NCBI GenBank assembly: GCA_937995595.1
Contig: CALKJW010000035.1
Location: 1 to 64,000 of the forward strand
Origin: an uncultured Phycisphaerales bacterium
GTDB taxonomy: Bacteria > Planctomycetota > Phycisphaerae > Phycisphaerales > UBA1924
Direction of reading: 5' to 3'
DNA length: 64,000 nucleotides
Shown: positions 18,512 to 27,074 of the stretch, one piece after another
Layout of the letters: each line of letters starts with the position of its first letter
Numbering within the stretch: the stretch's first letter is position 1
The notes under the pieces: model-generated
What the model was told of the DNA's origin: nothing
The model's database searches: none
The model's input: the letters and a program-made list of their open reading frames with translations, nothing else
Position numbers and translations under genes: made by a program

Positions 18512-19305
18512 TCCGCGCGACGCCGCGGCCGGGCTTTGCGCGCGTGTTCGCGTGGTACACGCGTCGCCTGCTGCGGTCGCGGTTCCACCGCGTCCGCGCC
18601 ACGGCCGGGACGCGCCAACTGCTGCACGCGCTGGACGCGGACCCGCGCCCGCTGGTCATCTGCTGCACGCACGCGTCGTGGTGGGACCCGCTGGTGGGGC
18701 TGGTCCTGCAGCGCGACCTGCTGCCGTCCCGCGCGGCGTTCTCGCCGATGGACGCGGCGCAGTTGCGACGGTTCGCGTTCTTCCGCAAGGTCGGGCTGTT
18801 CGGCATCGACCCCGACGACCCGGCGAGTCTGGCCGCGATGACGGACTACGTCGCGGACCTCGCGGGCGCGCACGAGCGGTTCACGCTCGCGCTCACGCCG
18901 CAGGGACGGTTCGCCGACCCGCGGGAGCGCGTCCGCGTCCGGCCCGGCGCGGCGGCGGTCGCGGCCCGCCTGCGCGGCGCGCGCGTGCTGTGCGTCGCGG
19001 TCGAGTACGCCTTCTGGCAGGACCAGAAGCCGGAGGTCTTCGTGCACGCGGCCGAGGCGCTCGCGGACGCGCCCAGCACCGCGGCGTGGCACCGGGCCAT
19101 CGGCGCGGGCCTGCAGGCCGCGGCGGACGAACTGGCCGCGCGCGTGATCGCGCGCGACCCGGGTGCCTTTGACATCCTGCTCGGCGCGGGCGCGGGCCGC
19201 GCGACGGCGGCGAACCCGCTGCACGGGCTTTGGCTCGCGCTGCGCGGGCGCTCGGGCGAGATCGCGGCACGGCGCGAGCCCACCAGCGCGGGGGCGCGGG
19301 CATGA
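18484..19305 (+). CDS. PlsC-like acyltransferase (carotenoid tailoring)
   Basis: This 273-residue protein has the acyltransferase H-x4-D motif in CTHASWWDPLVGL (about residues 61-73), a FFRKVGLFGIDPDD segment and a second block TLALTPQGRFADP in the place of the family EGTR motif. It should acylate a hydroxyl, likely the sugar of a glycosyl carotenoate, as CrtO does in staphyloxanthin synthesis. The GTG at 18484 overlaps the previous gene by 28 nt; a TTG at 18508 would overlap by 4 nt and is a good alternative. A GT gene follows with a 4-nt overlap. Confidence 0.86.
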   Translation: MARTGDGQLIRATPRPGFARVFAWYTRRLLRSRFHRVRATAGTRQLLHALDADPRPLVICCTHASWWDPLVGLVLQRDLLPSRAAFSPMDAAQLRRFAFFRKVGLFGIDPDDPASLAAMTDYVADLAGAHERFTLALTPQGRFADPRERVRVRPGAAAVAARLRGARVLCVAVEYAFWQDQKPEVFVHAAEALADAPSTAAWHRAIGAGLQAAADELAARVIARDPGAFDILLGAGAGRATAANPLHGLWLALRGRSGEIAARREPTSAGARA

Positions 19306-20492
19306 TCGTGATCGTCCTGCTCTGGCTCGGGTTGAGCATCGCCGCGGGCGCGCTGGCGATGACGATCTGGAACCTTTCGCTGTACCGCCGCGCGAGCGTC
19401 GGTGCGCCCGCTCGCAGCGAAACGGTGACGGTCTGCGTCCCCGCGCGCAACGAGGAACGCAACCTCGAAGCGTGCGTGCGCGCCGCGCTGGCGCAGGACC
19501 ACGCCGCGGTGAGCGTGCTGGTGTACGACGACGGCAGCACGGACGACACCCCGGCGGTCCTCGCAAAACTGTGCCGCGAGGGCGCACGCGTCGAGGCATG
19601 CCCCGTGCGCCCGCACCCGCCGGGGTGGGTCGGAAAACAGTTCGCCTGCGACCAGATGGGCCGGCACGCCCGCGCCGACTGGCTGCTGTTCATCGACGCG
19701 GACGTGCGCCTCGCGCCCGACTGCGTCCGACGCACGCTCGACGCCGCGCACGCGCTCCGCGCCGACCTGCTCTCGACCTTCCCGCGGCAGGTCACCGGCA
19801 CGATGGCCGAGCGGCTGCTGGTGCCGATGATCCACTTCATCCTGTTCTCGTACCTGCCGTTTGTGCGGATGCGCCGCACCACCGACCCCGCGGCGTCCGC
19901 CGCGTGCGGGCAGTTCGTACTGGCGCGGCGCGAGGCGTACCTTGCGGCGGGCGGGCACGGGGCGGTGCGCGACTCGATGCACGACGGCGTGAAACTGCCG
20001 CGGGTGTTCCGGCGCGCGGGCTTCCGCACCGACCTGTTCGACGGGACGGATCTGGCGTGGTGCCGGATGTACGAAGGTCTGCGGGCGGCGTGGCGCGGCT
20101 TTGCCAAGAACGCTTACGAGGGCCTCGGCTCGCCCGCGCTGCTGCTGTTCCTCACCGCGCTGCACCTGCTCGGGCACGTGCTGCCGTGGGGCGTGCTGGC
20201 GTGGGCGGCGCTGGCCGCGATCGCGCCCGGACAGATCGCCGTGCCGGCAACGATGGCCGTTGCGCTCGCGGCCGTCGCGGCGCCGGTGCACGTCGTGCAG
20301 CGCGCCGTGCTGGCGCGCCGGTTCTCGCAGGGCGTGCTGCCCGTCGCGCTGCACCCCGTCGGCGTGCTGATGATGACCGGCGTGCAGTGGTACAGTCTCT
20401 GGCTGCACGTCCGCGGCCGTCGCGCGTGGCGCGGCCGGGCCGCACCGGCGGTGCACTCGCCGCTGGCGCCGTCGGAGGTCGCACGGTCATGA
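19302..20492 (+). CDS. Membrane family-2 glycosyltransferase (CrtQ-like)
   Basis: This is a 396-residue protein. One N-terminal membrane helix (about 1-22) is followed by a GT-A domain: VTVCVPARNEERNLEAC, VYDDGSTDDTP near 73-83, a DADVR nucleotide-sugar/metal site near 132 and GQFVLARREAYLAAGG. Three hydrophobic segments lie near the C-terminus (about 280-370). The layout resembles CrtQ, which glucosylates the carotenoic acid carboxyl in C30 carotenoid routes; HpnB-like transferases are the alternative. Its start overlaps the acyltransferase stop by 4 nt. Confidence 0.9.
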   Translation: MIVIVLLWLGLSIAAGALAMTIWNLSLYRRASVGAPARSETVTVCVPARNEERNLEACVRAALAQDHAAVSVLVYDDGSTDDTPAVLAKLCREGARVEACPVRPHPPGWVGKQFACDQMGRHARADWLLFIDADVRLAPDCVRRTLDAAHALRADLLSTFPRQVTGTMAERLLVPMIHFILFSYLPFVRMRRTTDPAASAACGQFVLARREAYLAAGGHGAVRDSMHDGVKLPRVFRRAGFRTDLFDGTDLAWCRMYEGLRAAWRGFAKNAYEGLGSPALLLFLTALHLLGHVLPWGVLAWAALAAIAPGQIAVPATMAVALAAVAAPVHVVQRAVLARRFSQGVLPVALHPVGVLMMTGVQWYSLWLHVRGRRAWRGRAAPAVHSPLAPSEVARS

Positions 20493-20989
20493 GCGCACCC
20501 GGCAACCGCCCGAGGCCCGTCGGCGTCGGCGACTTCGCCCCCGACTTTACGCTGCCCGACCAGCACGGGCGGACCGTGCGCTTCAGCGACCTGCGCACGC
20601 GGAACGGCCACGCGGGGCCCGCGGTCCTGTTCTTCTACCCAAAGAACTTCACGCCCGCCTGCACGCGCGAGGCGTGCGTGTTCCGCGACGAGTACGAACG
20701 GTTCACCGACGCCGGTGCGTCGGTCGTCGGCGTCAGCGGCGACGACCCGGCGTCGCACGCCAAGTTCGCCGCGGCGCACCGCCTCCCGTTCACGCTGCTT
20801 TCCGACGCCGACGGCGCGGTGCGCCGGCTCTACGGCGTGCCGGCGTCACTGGTGCTCTTCCCAGGCCGAGTGACCTACGTCCTCGACGCCGCGGGCGTGG
20901 TGGCGATGGTCTTCAACTCGCAGTTCAGGCCGGCCGAGCACGTCCGGCGCGCGATCGACACGCTGCGCGGGATCCGCGCAAAGGCGTGA
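20489..20989 (+). CDS. bcp: Peroxiredoxin, BCP/PrxQ type
   Basis: This 166-residue cytoplasmic thiol peroxidase has the peroxidatic site FTPACTREAC, where the first Cys is the peroxidatic residue and the Cys five residues later is the resolving one, as in PrxQ/BCP. GDFAPDFTLPDQHG at the N-terminus and FPGRVTYVLDAAG near the end complete the fold. The ATG overlaps the glycosyltransferase stop by 4 nt, so it is co-translated with the carotenoid genes; a joint role in oxidative stress defence is a reasonable inference. Confidence 0.93.
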   Translation: MSAPGNRPRPVGVGDFAPDFTLPDQHGRTVRFSDLRTRNGHAGPAVLFFYPKNFTPACTREACVFRDEYERFTDAGASVVGVSGDDPASHAKFAAAHRLPFTLLSDADGAVRRLYGVPASLVLFPGRVTYVLDAAGVVAMVFNSQFRPAEHVRRAIDTLRGIRAKA

Positions 20990-21005
20990 CCGTCCGGTCG
21001 CGTGC

Positions 21006-21308
21006 TCACCAGTCGCGGCAGCGGTAGTCGGCCCACGTGTTGCCGCGGTGGTGGCGTTCCTGCCGGTCGTTCTGGTCGCCGATGATCCCGCCGCCGAGCG
21101 CGCCGCCGACGGCCCCCACCGCCGCGCCCGTGCCCGCCGCGCCAAAGAAACTGCCGATCACCGCTCCCGCGCCCGCGCCGAGCGCAGCGCCCGACAGCGT
21201 GCCCTCCGCGGCGTTGTTGCACCCGCCCGCCGCGCCCGCGAGCAGCACGAGCGACGCGATCGCGGCGGTGCGGCCGAGCAAACGACGGTTTGAGTTGTTG
21301 CTGGTCAT
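21006..21308 (-). CDS. Glycine-zipper lipoprotein
   Basis: This 100-residue protein has a lipoprotein signal ending LLAGAAGGC and then long Gly/Ala runs (GAALGAGAGAVIGSFFGAAG, GAVGGALGGGIIGDQ) in the GxxxG rhythm of glycine-zipper proteins. It ends with a polar His/Arg-rich tail. It probably sits at the outer membrane or periplasmic face; related proteins are small envelope proteins of poorly defined role. GGAGGG precedes the ATG by about 7 nt. An AT-rich palindrome lies just upstream. Confidence 0.8.
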   Translation of the reverse strand: MTSNNSNRRLLGRTAAIASLVLLAGAAGGCNNAAEGTLSGAALGAGAGAVIGSFFGAAGTGAAVGAVGGALGGGIIGDQNDRQERHHRGNTWADYRCRDW

Positions 21309-21324
21309 GGCAGAGCCCTCCGTA

Positions 21325-21342
21325 TGTTTGTATACACTAACA
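21325..21342 (-). promoter_or_regulatory. Palindromic operator-like site over a TATACA -10
   Basis: TGTTTGTATACACTAACA is an 18-nt palindrome with two mismatched pairs, in a very AT-rich patch. Read on the minus strand it contains TATACA at 21334-21329, about 20 nt before the lipoprotein start at 21308. Overlap of an inverted repeat with a -10 element is what a repressor operator would look like; the regulator is unknown. Confidence 0.4.
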
Positions 21343-21390
21343 CATCGGGCCGTGGTTGCACAAAATCAAGGCCAAATCTCCGGGCTATCC

Positions 21391-22092
21391 CTAGTTCCAG
21401 TGGCAGCCCTTGGGGCTCTCGACCCGCCTCTGCGGCTCGGCCCGCCGCAGCAACTGGGCCAGGCCCGCCAGTTCCCGCGACAGGAGCCGGGCGCGGCTCT
21501 CCGGGTCGGGCTCGGCCAGCAGGCGGTAGCGGGATTCGAGTTCGTCGACGAACGAGATGGTGACCATCTCCAGCACCGCCGCGGCGGGCAGGTCCGGTTC
21601 GCGGAGGTGCTCCGCCAACGCCGCCGCGTGGCGGAAGTCGCACAGGGGCTTGCTCTCCAGCGCGTCGGCGAAGGTCTCGCGGAAGTGCGCCAGCGACCGG
21701 TCGTCGGCGGCCTCTTCGATGGGCTCCAGCATGGCCTCGCGGTACAGCCGGTTTTCCTTCGCGGGCAACTCGAAGGCGATCCGCGCGCGGCACAGGCCCT
21801 GCAGGATGATGATCGAGCGGCCCTCGGCCTCGTGCACCTCCTGCACGATCTGCCCGACGCAGACCGCGGGGCGCAGCGGCGGCCGCCCGTGGTACTCGCG
21901 CTTCCAGCGGTCGCCGGCGAAGGTCGCCATGGCAAGCAGTTTGTCGCCGGCCATCGCGTCGTCGACCATCTGCCGGTAACGAGGCTCGAACACCCGCAGC
22001 GGCGCGACCGCGTGCGGGAAGAGCACGACCTGGTGCAGCGGGAACAGCGGCACCGGGCAGTTCAGTTTTCGCGCCAGTTGCTCGCGGTCCAT
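21391..22092 (-). CDS. LON substrate-binding domain protein
   Basis: This is a 233-residue protein with the PUA-like LON N-terminal domain: CPVPLFPLHQVVLFPHAVAP, LRVFEPRYRQMVDDAM, RPAVCVGQIVQEVHEAEGRS and IILQGLCRARI. It lacks the AAA+ and protease parts of Lon, as do many stand-alone members whose role may be in protein quality control. The ATG at 22092 matches the family start. The YhaM-like gene ends 27 nt upstream on the same strand, so the two are probably co-transcribed. Confidence 0.88.
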   Translation of the reverse strand: MDREQLARKLNCPVPLFPLHQVVLFPHAVAPLRVFEPRYRQMVDDAMAGDKLLAMATFAGDRWKREYHGRPPLRPAVCVGQIVQEVHEAEGRSIIILQGLCRARIAFELPAKENRLYREAMLEPIEEAADDRSLAHFRETFADALESKPLCDFRHAAALAEHLREPDLPAAAVLEMVTISFVDELESRYRLLAEPDPESRARLLSRELAGLAQLLRRAEPQRRVESPKGCHWN

Positions 22093-22118
22093 CGTCGATC
22101 CTCCCTGATCGATCGGTC

Positions 22119-23153
22119 TCAATCCGCCAGCGGGTCCGGGCGGAACAGACGGGTGTCCAGCGCCCACTGCTTCTCGGTGAAGTTGCCGTTCAGCGCGGCG
22201 CCGGTCTGGTCGGACGAATCAGCCGCGGCAAGGTCCGGGCGCGCCGCGGCCAGCGCGATGAACACCTTGGCGTCGAGGTTGTCGAGCATCGAGACCAGCA
22301 TGGCCTCGGGCGTCATCGGCACCTTGGCCGCGCCGAACTCCGGCACGCCGTGGTGCGACAAGATGATGTGCTGCAGGACGAGCACGAGGTTCCGCGGCAG
22401 GCGATGGCCGGTGGCGCGCATGACCTGCTGGGCCTTGTCGTGCAGCATGATCGCTCCGTCGACGATGTGGCCGATGAGTTCGCCGCGGTCGCTGTAGCCG
22501 AAGGTGCGGTCGTAGACCAGTTCGCGCGTCTTGCCCAGGTCGTGCAGGAACAGGCCCAGCAGCACGACGTCGCGGCTGATCTTGGGGTACAGCGGGCAGA
22601 CCGCGTCGGCCAGCCGCAGCAGGCTGAGCGTGTGCTCGAGCAGGCCGCCGAGGTAGGCGTGGTGCATGCTCTTGGCGGCCGGCGCGCGGCGGAAGGCCTC
22701 CATCAACTGCTCGTCGGCGAGGTATACGCCGGCCAGCGCGCGGGCCGCGGGGTGCGCCAGCGTGCCGAGCAGGTCGGTGAGTTCCTTGAACATCTCCTGC
22801 GGGTCGCGCGCCGAGCAGGGGATCAGTTCGCGGAGCATCTCGGGCGTCGGCTCGACGGGCTCGATGTTCTGGATGATGACCTGCAGTTCGCCCTGGTAGG
22901 GCTGGGTCTCGCCCTCGAGCCAGACAAAGCCGTCCGTCGGCAGACGCTTGAACAGCACGGGGTCGATCGACCACATCCGCGCCGGGAGTTGGCCCGTCTT
23001 GTCGCTGATCAGGCACTTGAGGAACGGCTTGTCCTGCTTGGTGCGGCCGAGCTGCGCGTTGCTGATGGCGAACGTGCCGTCGATGCGCTCCGAGGGCGCG
23101 AACTGGCTGATCGTCCGGCGCGGCAGGGGACGGGACTCGGCGGCTGTCGGCAT
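22119..23153 (-). CDS. yhaM: YhaM-like 3'-5' exoribonuclease (OB fold plus HD domain)
   Basis: This is a 344-residue protein. Residues about 15-105 form an OB-type nucleic-acid-binding domain (FLKCLISDKTGQLPARMWS), and residues about 160-320 form an HD metal-dependent phosphodiesterase domain with HHAYLGGLLEHT, LFLHDLGKTREL, GHIVDGA and ILSHHG. This order is that of YhaM/Cbf1, which trims RNA and possibly DNA from the 3' end. The ATG at 23153 is divergent from rlmE with 84 nt between. The LON-domain gene follows. Confidence 0.92.
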   Translation of the reverse strand: MPTAAESRPLPRRTISQFAPSERIDGTFAISNAQLGRTKQDKPFLKCLISDKTGQLPARMWSIDPVLFKRLPTDGFVWLEGETQPYQGELQVIIQNIEPVEPTPEMLRELIPCSARDPQEMFKELTDLLGTLAHPAARALAGVYLADEQLMEAFRRAPAAKSMHHAYLGGLLEHTLSLLRLADAVCPLYPKISRDVVLLGLFLHDLGKTRELVYDRTFGYSDRGELIGHIVDGAIMLHDKAQQVMRATGHRLPRNLVLVLQHIILSHHGVPEFGAAKVPMTPEAMLVSMLDNLDAKVFIALAAARPDLAAADSSDQTGAALNGNFTEKQWALDTRLFRPDPLAD

Positions 23154-23224
23154 CGAAACTCCTTCGCGGCGTTGGAACGCGCGATTGTAGGTGCTCGCCC
23201 CGGGGCGCGCCGACGCGCGGGAAC

Positions 23225-23230
23225 TACCAT
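23225..23230 (+). promoter_or_regulatory. Candidate -10 hexamer TACCAT, leaderless rlmE
   Basis: TACCAT ends 7 nt before the rlmE ATG at 23238 and no Shine-Dalgarno is present. No convincing -35 hexamer is seen at 17 bp. Confidence 0.4.
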
Positions 23231-23237
23231 TGTCCCC

Positions 23238-23894
23238 ATGGCCGAGGCCCGCAAACTGCACGACCGGTTCTTCAAGCAGGCCAAGGCCGAGGGGTACGCC
23301 GCGCGGTCGGCGTATAAACTCAAGGAGATCAACCGGCGCCGGCAGGTGCTGCGTCGCGGCGGCCGCGTGCTCGACTTGGGGTGCGCGCCGGGTTCGTGGC
23401 TGCAGGTCGCGGCCGAGTGCGTCGGCCCCAAGGGCCTGGTCGTCGGCATCGACCTCAAGCCCGTGACGATCGACCTGCCCGCCAACGCACGCGCGGTCGT
23501 CGGCGACGCGTTCGAGGTCGACGCCGCCGCGCTGCTCGCGCTGGCCGGAGACAAGGCCGAGCGGTTCGACGTCGTGCTGTCGGACATGGCGCCCAGCACC
23601 GAGGGCGGCGGCGGCGGGACGGTCGACCACTTCCGATCGGTCGCGCTGTGCCGGCGCGTGCTGGACCTTTGCCCGTCGGTGCTGCGCGCGGGCGGGCACG
23701 TGGTGATGAAGGTGTTCGAGGGCGAGGAGTACCCGCGCCTGCTGCGCCAGACCCAGCGGCTGTTCGCCGACGTCAAGGGCCTCAAGCCCGAGGCCAGCCG
23801 CGACGCCTCGCGCGAGATGTTCATCATCGGCAAGGACTTCCGCGCGACGGCCGCGCCGACGCCCGCCGCGCCGACGCGAAAGGACGGGGCGTGA
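23238..23894 (+). CDS. rlmE: 23S rRNA 2'-O-ribose methyltransferase RlmE (FtsJ)
   Basis: This 218-residue SAM-dependent enzyme should methylate U2552 of 23S rRNA in the A loop. It has YAARSAYKLKEI (catalytic Lys near 30), the SAM site VLDLGCAPGSWLQVA, VLSDMAPS (Asp near 115), VVMKVFEGEE (Lys near 158) and SREMFIIGK (Glu near 193), giving the K-D-K-E tetrad. An Ala/Pro-rich tail of about 18 residues is extra. The following VWA gene overlaps its stop by 4 nt. Confidence 0.96.
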   Translation: MAEARKLHDRFFKQAKAEGYAARSAYKLKEINRRRQVLRRGGRVLDLGCAPGSWLQVAAECVGPKGLVVGIDLKPVTIDLPANARAVVGDAFEVDAAALLALAGDKAERFDVVLSDMAPSTEGGGGGTVDHFRSVALCRRVLDLCPSVLRAGGHVVMKVFEGEEYPRLLRQTQRLFADVKGLKPEASRDASREMFIIGKDFRATAAPTPAAPTRKDGA

Positions 23895-26053
23895 CGTTCC
23901 TCGCGCCCGCGGCGGGGATTCTCGGCGCTGCGCTGGCTGTGCCCGCGCTGCTGCTGCTCTACTGCCTGAAACTGCGGCGCAGGCCCCTGCGGGTCAGTTC
24001 GGTGCTGCTGTGGGAGCAGGCGGCGCGCGACCTGCAGGTGAACGTCCCGCTGCGGATGCTCCGCTGGTCGTGGTCGCTGCTGCTGCAACTGCTCGCGCTG
24101 GCGTGCCTGCTGGTCGCGCTGGCGCGACCGGCGGTCCCCGGCGCCGCGCCCGCGGGCTCGCGCATCATCATCGTCGTCGACTGCTCCGCCTCGATGAACG
24201 CGGCCGACGGGGGGACCGGCCCCACCGGGACGCCTCGCACGCGGCTGGACGTGGCGCGCGAGCGCGCGATCGAACTCGTCGACGCGCTCGGTCGCGGCGG
24301 GTCGTCGCGCGCCCGCGCGATGGTCGTCGCGCTCGACGCGTCGCCCCGCGCGCTCACACGCTTCACCACCAACCTCGGCGAGTTGCGCGACGCCGTCCGC
24401 GCCATCGCACCCACCGACCAGCCCGACGACCTGGCCGCGGCCATGCGGCTGCTCGACGCCATCGCCGCCGAGGCCGACGGCGAGGAGACCGACGACCCGC
24501 CGGTGGCGTACATCGTCAGCGACGGCGGGCACGCGGCCCTGTCACCGCAGGAGCGGCGCGGCGTGCCGGCGCGCCACGTCTACGCCGGGCCCGCGCGCGC
24601 CGAGACCGACGACCCTCGCACCGACAACCTCGGCATTGTCGCCGTCAGCGCGCAGCGCGACCCCGACGACCCCGCGCTGGTCCGCGTCTTTGCACGCATC
24701 CAGAACGCCGGCCCGCGCGAGGTGAGCGTCGCCGCGCGGTGCACGCTCGACGGTCGCGTGCCCGAGGGCGGGGTCCGCGCGGTCGCCGTCCCCGCGGCGA
24801 CGATCGCTCGCGACGGTCAGATCGAGCCCGGCGAGGCCGGCGCGCTGTTCGCCATCCGCCAGTCAAACCCCGGCGCGGAGCGGGTCGTGGTGGTGAGCGT
24901 CAACCGCGAGGACCTGCTCGCCGCCGACGACGCCGCGGCGCTCGTGCTGCCGCCGGTGTGGCGGCCGCGCATGCTGCTCGTCGCGCCCGACGCCGACGCC
25001 GGCCCGCGCCCGGACGTGTTCCTGCTGCAGGCGGTCGAGGCGACCGAGCCCGCCGCGGTCCGCGTGCTGGGCGCGGCGGCGTTTGAGAGCGCCACCGCGG
25101 CCGCGCTCACCGCCGGCGCCGATGCTCGCATGACACCGTGGCGCGGCTACGACCTGGTGATCCTCGACCGGGTCGCGCCCGCGCGCTGGCCCGATGCGCC
25201 GACGCTGAGTTTCGGCGTCGGCCTGCCTGACGAGGGCGTCGAACTCATCGGGCCGGGAGCCGACGGGCCGGTCGTCGCGCGGGTCGTGGCCTGGCAGCGC
25301 AACCACCCCGCGCTGCGGTACGTCTCGCTCGACACGCTGATCGTCGCGCCCGGCGCCGCGCTGCGGCCCCCCGCCGAGTCACGCGTCGATGCCCTCGGCC
25401 GCGCATCACGGATCACCGAACTGGTCGACGGCACGCTCGGCCCCCTGCTGCTCGAGATCGAGCACGGGGCCGACGCCGCGGGGCGGTCCGGGCGGGTGCT
25501 GCGCCGGATCGCCGCGGCGTTCCCGCTGGCCCGCAGCAACTGGGGCCCGGATGTCTCGTTCCCGGTGTTTGTCGCCAACGCGGTCGAGCGGCTGACCGAG
25601 TCGTCGGGCCCGGCGCGGCTGGCGTGGAGCATCGACACGACGGCGCGGCTGCCGGTCGTCGCGCCCGCCGGCGCCCGCGTTGTGACCGCACGCACGGGGG
25701 CCGAGGGCGTCGAGCGATCGTTCGCCGTCTCGGCGGCCGCGTCAGGCGAATCGGCGGGGCTCGCCGGGCCGTTCGATCGCGTCGGTATCTGGCGGCTCTC
25801 GACGGCGGTGACGGGCGCGGTCGAGCCCGAGATCGTGGCCGTGAACCTCGCCAGCGCCCGCGAGAGTCTGCTTGTCGCCCGGCCGCGGGGCGCGCTCGGC
25901 CCGGCCGGTCCGGCCGCCGGCCGCGGCGAGGGCGCGGGGGACGGCCCGGCGCCGCGCGAAGGGGTGCGGGAAGTCTGGCACTGGTTCGTCCTCGCCGCGC
26001 TGGGCCTGATGAGCATCGAGTGGTTCGTGTACGCTTGGCGGATGCGGGCCTAG
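23891..26053 (+). CDS. BatA-type membrane protein with VWA domain
   Basis: This is a 720-residue membrane protein. Two N-terminal hydrophobic segments (about 5-25 and 55-80) flank the LKLRRRPLRVSSVLLWEQ sequence typical of BatA/aerotolerance N-terminal domains. A von Willebrand A domain follows with an intact MIDAS start DCSASM near residue 98, then a long periplasmic part and a last membrane helix (WHWFVLAALGLMSIEWFVYA). Such proteins in planctomycetes accompany MoxR ATPases, but none is in this window. The GTG start overlaps the rlmE stop by 4 nt. Confidence 0.88.
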   Translation: MTFLAPAAGILGAALAVPALLLLYCLKLRRRPLRVSSVLLWEQAARDLQVNVPLRMLRWSWSLLLQLLALACLLVALARPAVPGAAPAGSRIIIVVDCSASMNAADGGTGPTGTPRTRLDVARERAIELVDALGRGGSSRARAMVVALDASPRALTRFTTNLGELRDAVRAIAPTDQPDDLAAAMRLLDAIAAEADGEETDDPPVAYIVSDGGHAALSPQERRGVPARHVYAGPARAETDDPRTDNLGIVAVSAQRDPDDPALVRVFARIQNAGPREVSVAARCTLDGRVPEGGVRAVAVPAATIARDGQIEPGEAGALFAIRQSNPGAERVVVVSVNREDLLAADDAAALVLPPVWRPRMLLVAPDADAGPRPDVFLLQAVEATEPAAVRVLGAAAFESATAAALTAGADARMTPWRGYDLVILDRVAPARWPDAPTLSFGVGLPDEGVELIGPGADGPVVARVVAWQRNHPALRYVSLDTLIVAPGAALRPPAESRVDALGRASRITELVDGTLGPLLLEIEHGADAAGRSGRVLRRIAAAFPLARSNWGPDVSFPVFVANAVERLTESSGPARLAWSIDTTARLPVVAPAGARVVTARTGAEGVERSFAVSAAASGESAGLAGPFDRVGIWRLSTAVTGAVEPEIVAVNLASARESLLVARPRGALGPAGPAAGRGEGAGDGPAPREGVREVWHWFVLAALGLMSIEWFVYAWRMRA

Positions 26054-26127
26054 GCCGCGCGGCCCACCGCCCGCCTCGCGCAGTCGCAGTGTTCGGTTGT
26101 CCCCTCCCACGCACACGGAATCCCGAC

Positions 26128-27066
26128 ATGAAGTTCGATCGTTTCGGTCTGAGTCTCGCCGCCGCCGCGACCTGCGCGGCGGGTGCGCACGCCCAGAGCG
26201 CGCCCGCCTCGCACGCCGAGCCCGTGATCACCGCCGAGGCTGCCCGCGAGCGTCCGGAGGTTCGGTTCGAGGTCAAGCCGCGGGTCTCGCACGCCTTCCG
26301 GTCCGACTTCGACGACGCGGGCGCGGACGTGAGCGTCACGCGCGCGGGCGTCGCCGCGGGCTGGTCGATCGCCGTGAACCCGCGGCTCCGGCTGGGGATG
26401 AGCGCGGACTTCGAGTCCTCGTGGTACGACTTCGGCAAATCGGCCACGCTGCCCGGCGGGGGCGAACCGCTGGACAGCGCGGCCAGCATCCGCTTCGGCC
26501 CGAGCATCTTCTACGCGATCGACGAGCGTTGGTCGGTGTTCGCCGGGGCGGGCCCGGAGTTCTCGGGCGCGTACGGAGCGGACGTCGGCGATTCGTTCAC
26601 CTTCGGCGGGTACGTGGGCGCTCGGTACGCCTTCAGCGAGAGGTTCGCGCTGAGTTTCGGCCTGCAGGGCCGGACGCGTCTGGAAGAAGACGCACGCCTG
26701 CTCCCCCTGCTGGGCATCGAGTGGCAGATCACCGACGACGTGCGCCTGTCGACCGAGGGCCCCGGCCTGCGGCTGACGGTCCGGCTCGACGACGCATGGT
26801 CGTTCAACATCGGCGCGGCGTGGGAACTGCGCGAGTACCGGCTCGAGGACGACGCGCCGATCCCCGAGGGCGTGCTGCGCGACTCGCGCTTCGTCGTCGG
26901 CGCGGGGTTCGACTTCACGCCATCCCCGTGGGTGACGCTCTCGCTGTTCGGCGGCGTGGTCGCGTGGCAGGAGTACCGCTTCGAAGACCGCGACGGCAAC
27001 GAACGGTTCGAGGACAACACCGACCCCACGGGTTTCATCGGCTTCTCCGCCGCGTTCCGATTCTGA
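26128..27066 (+). CDS. Outer-membrane beta-barrel protein
   Basis: This is a 312-residue protein with a signal peptide (residues 1-22, cleavage after AHA-Q). The mature part alternates short amphipathic strands with turns (GWSIAVNPRLRLGMSADFES, SIRFGPSIFYAIDERWSVFA, RFVVGAGFDFTPSPWVTLSL) and ends in FSAAFRF, where the terminal Phe is the Bam recognition residue of outer-membrane barrels. It resembles barrel families of unknown function common in planctomycetes. It is separated by 74 nt from the VWA gene and followed 8 nt later by an MBL gene. Confidence 0.82.
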   Translation: MKFDRFGLSLAAAATCAAGAHAQSAPASHAEPVITAEAARERPEVRFEVKPRVSHAFRSDFDDAGADVSVTRAGVAAGWSIAVNPRLRLGMSADFESSWYDFGKSATLPGGGEPLDSAASIRFGPSIFYAIDERWSVFAGAGPEFSGAYGADVGDSFTFGGYVGARYAFSERFALSFGLQGRTRLEEDARLLPLLGIEWQITDDVRLSTEGPGLRLTVRLDDAWSFNIGAAWELREYRLEDDAPIPEGVLRDSRFVVGAGFDFTPSPWVTLSLFGGVVAWQEYRFEDRDGNERFEDNTDPTGFIGFSAAFRF

Positions 27067-27074
27067 GGCCGACG

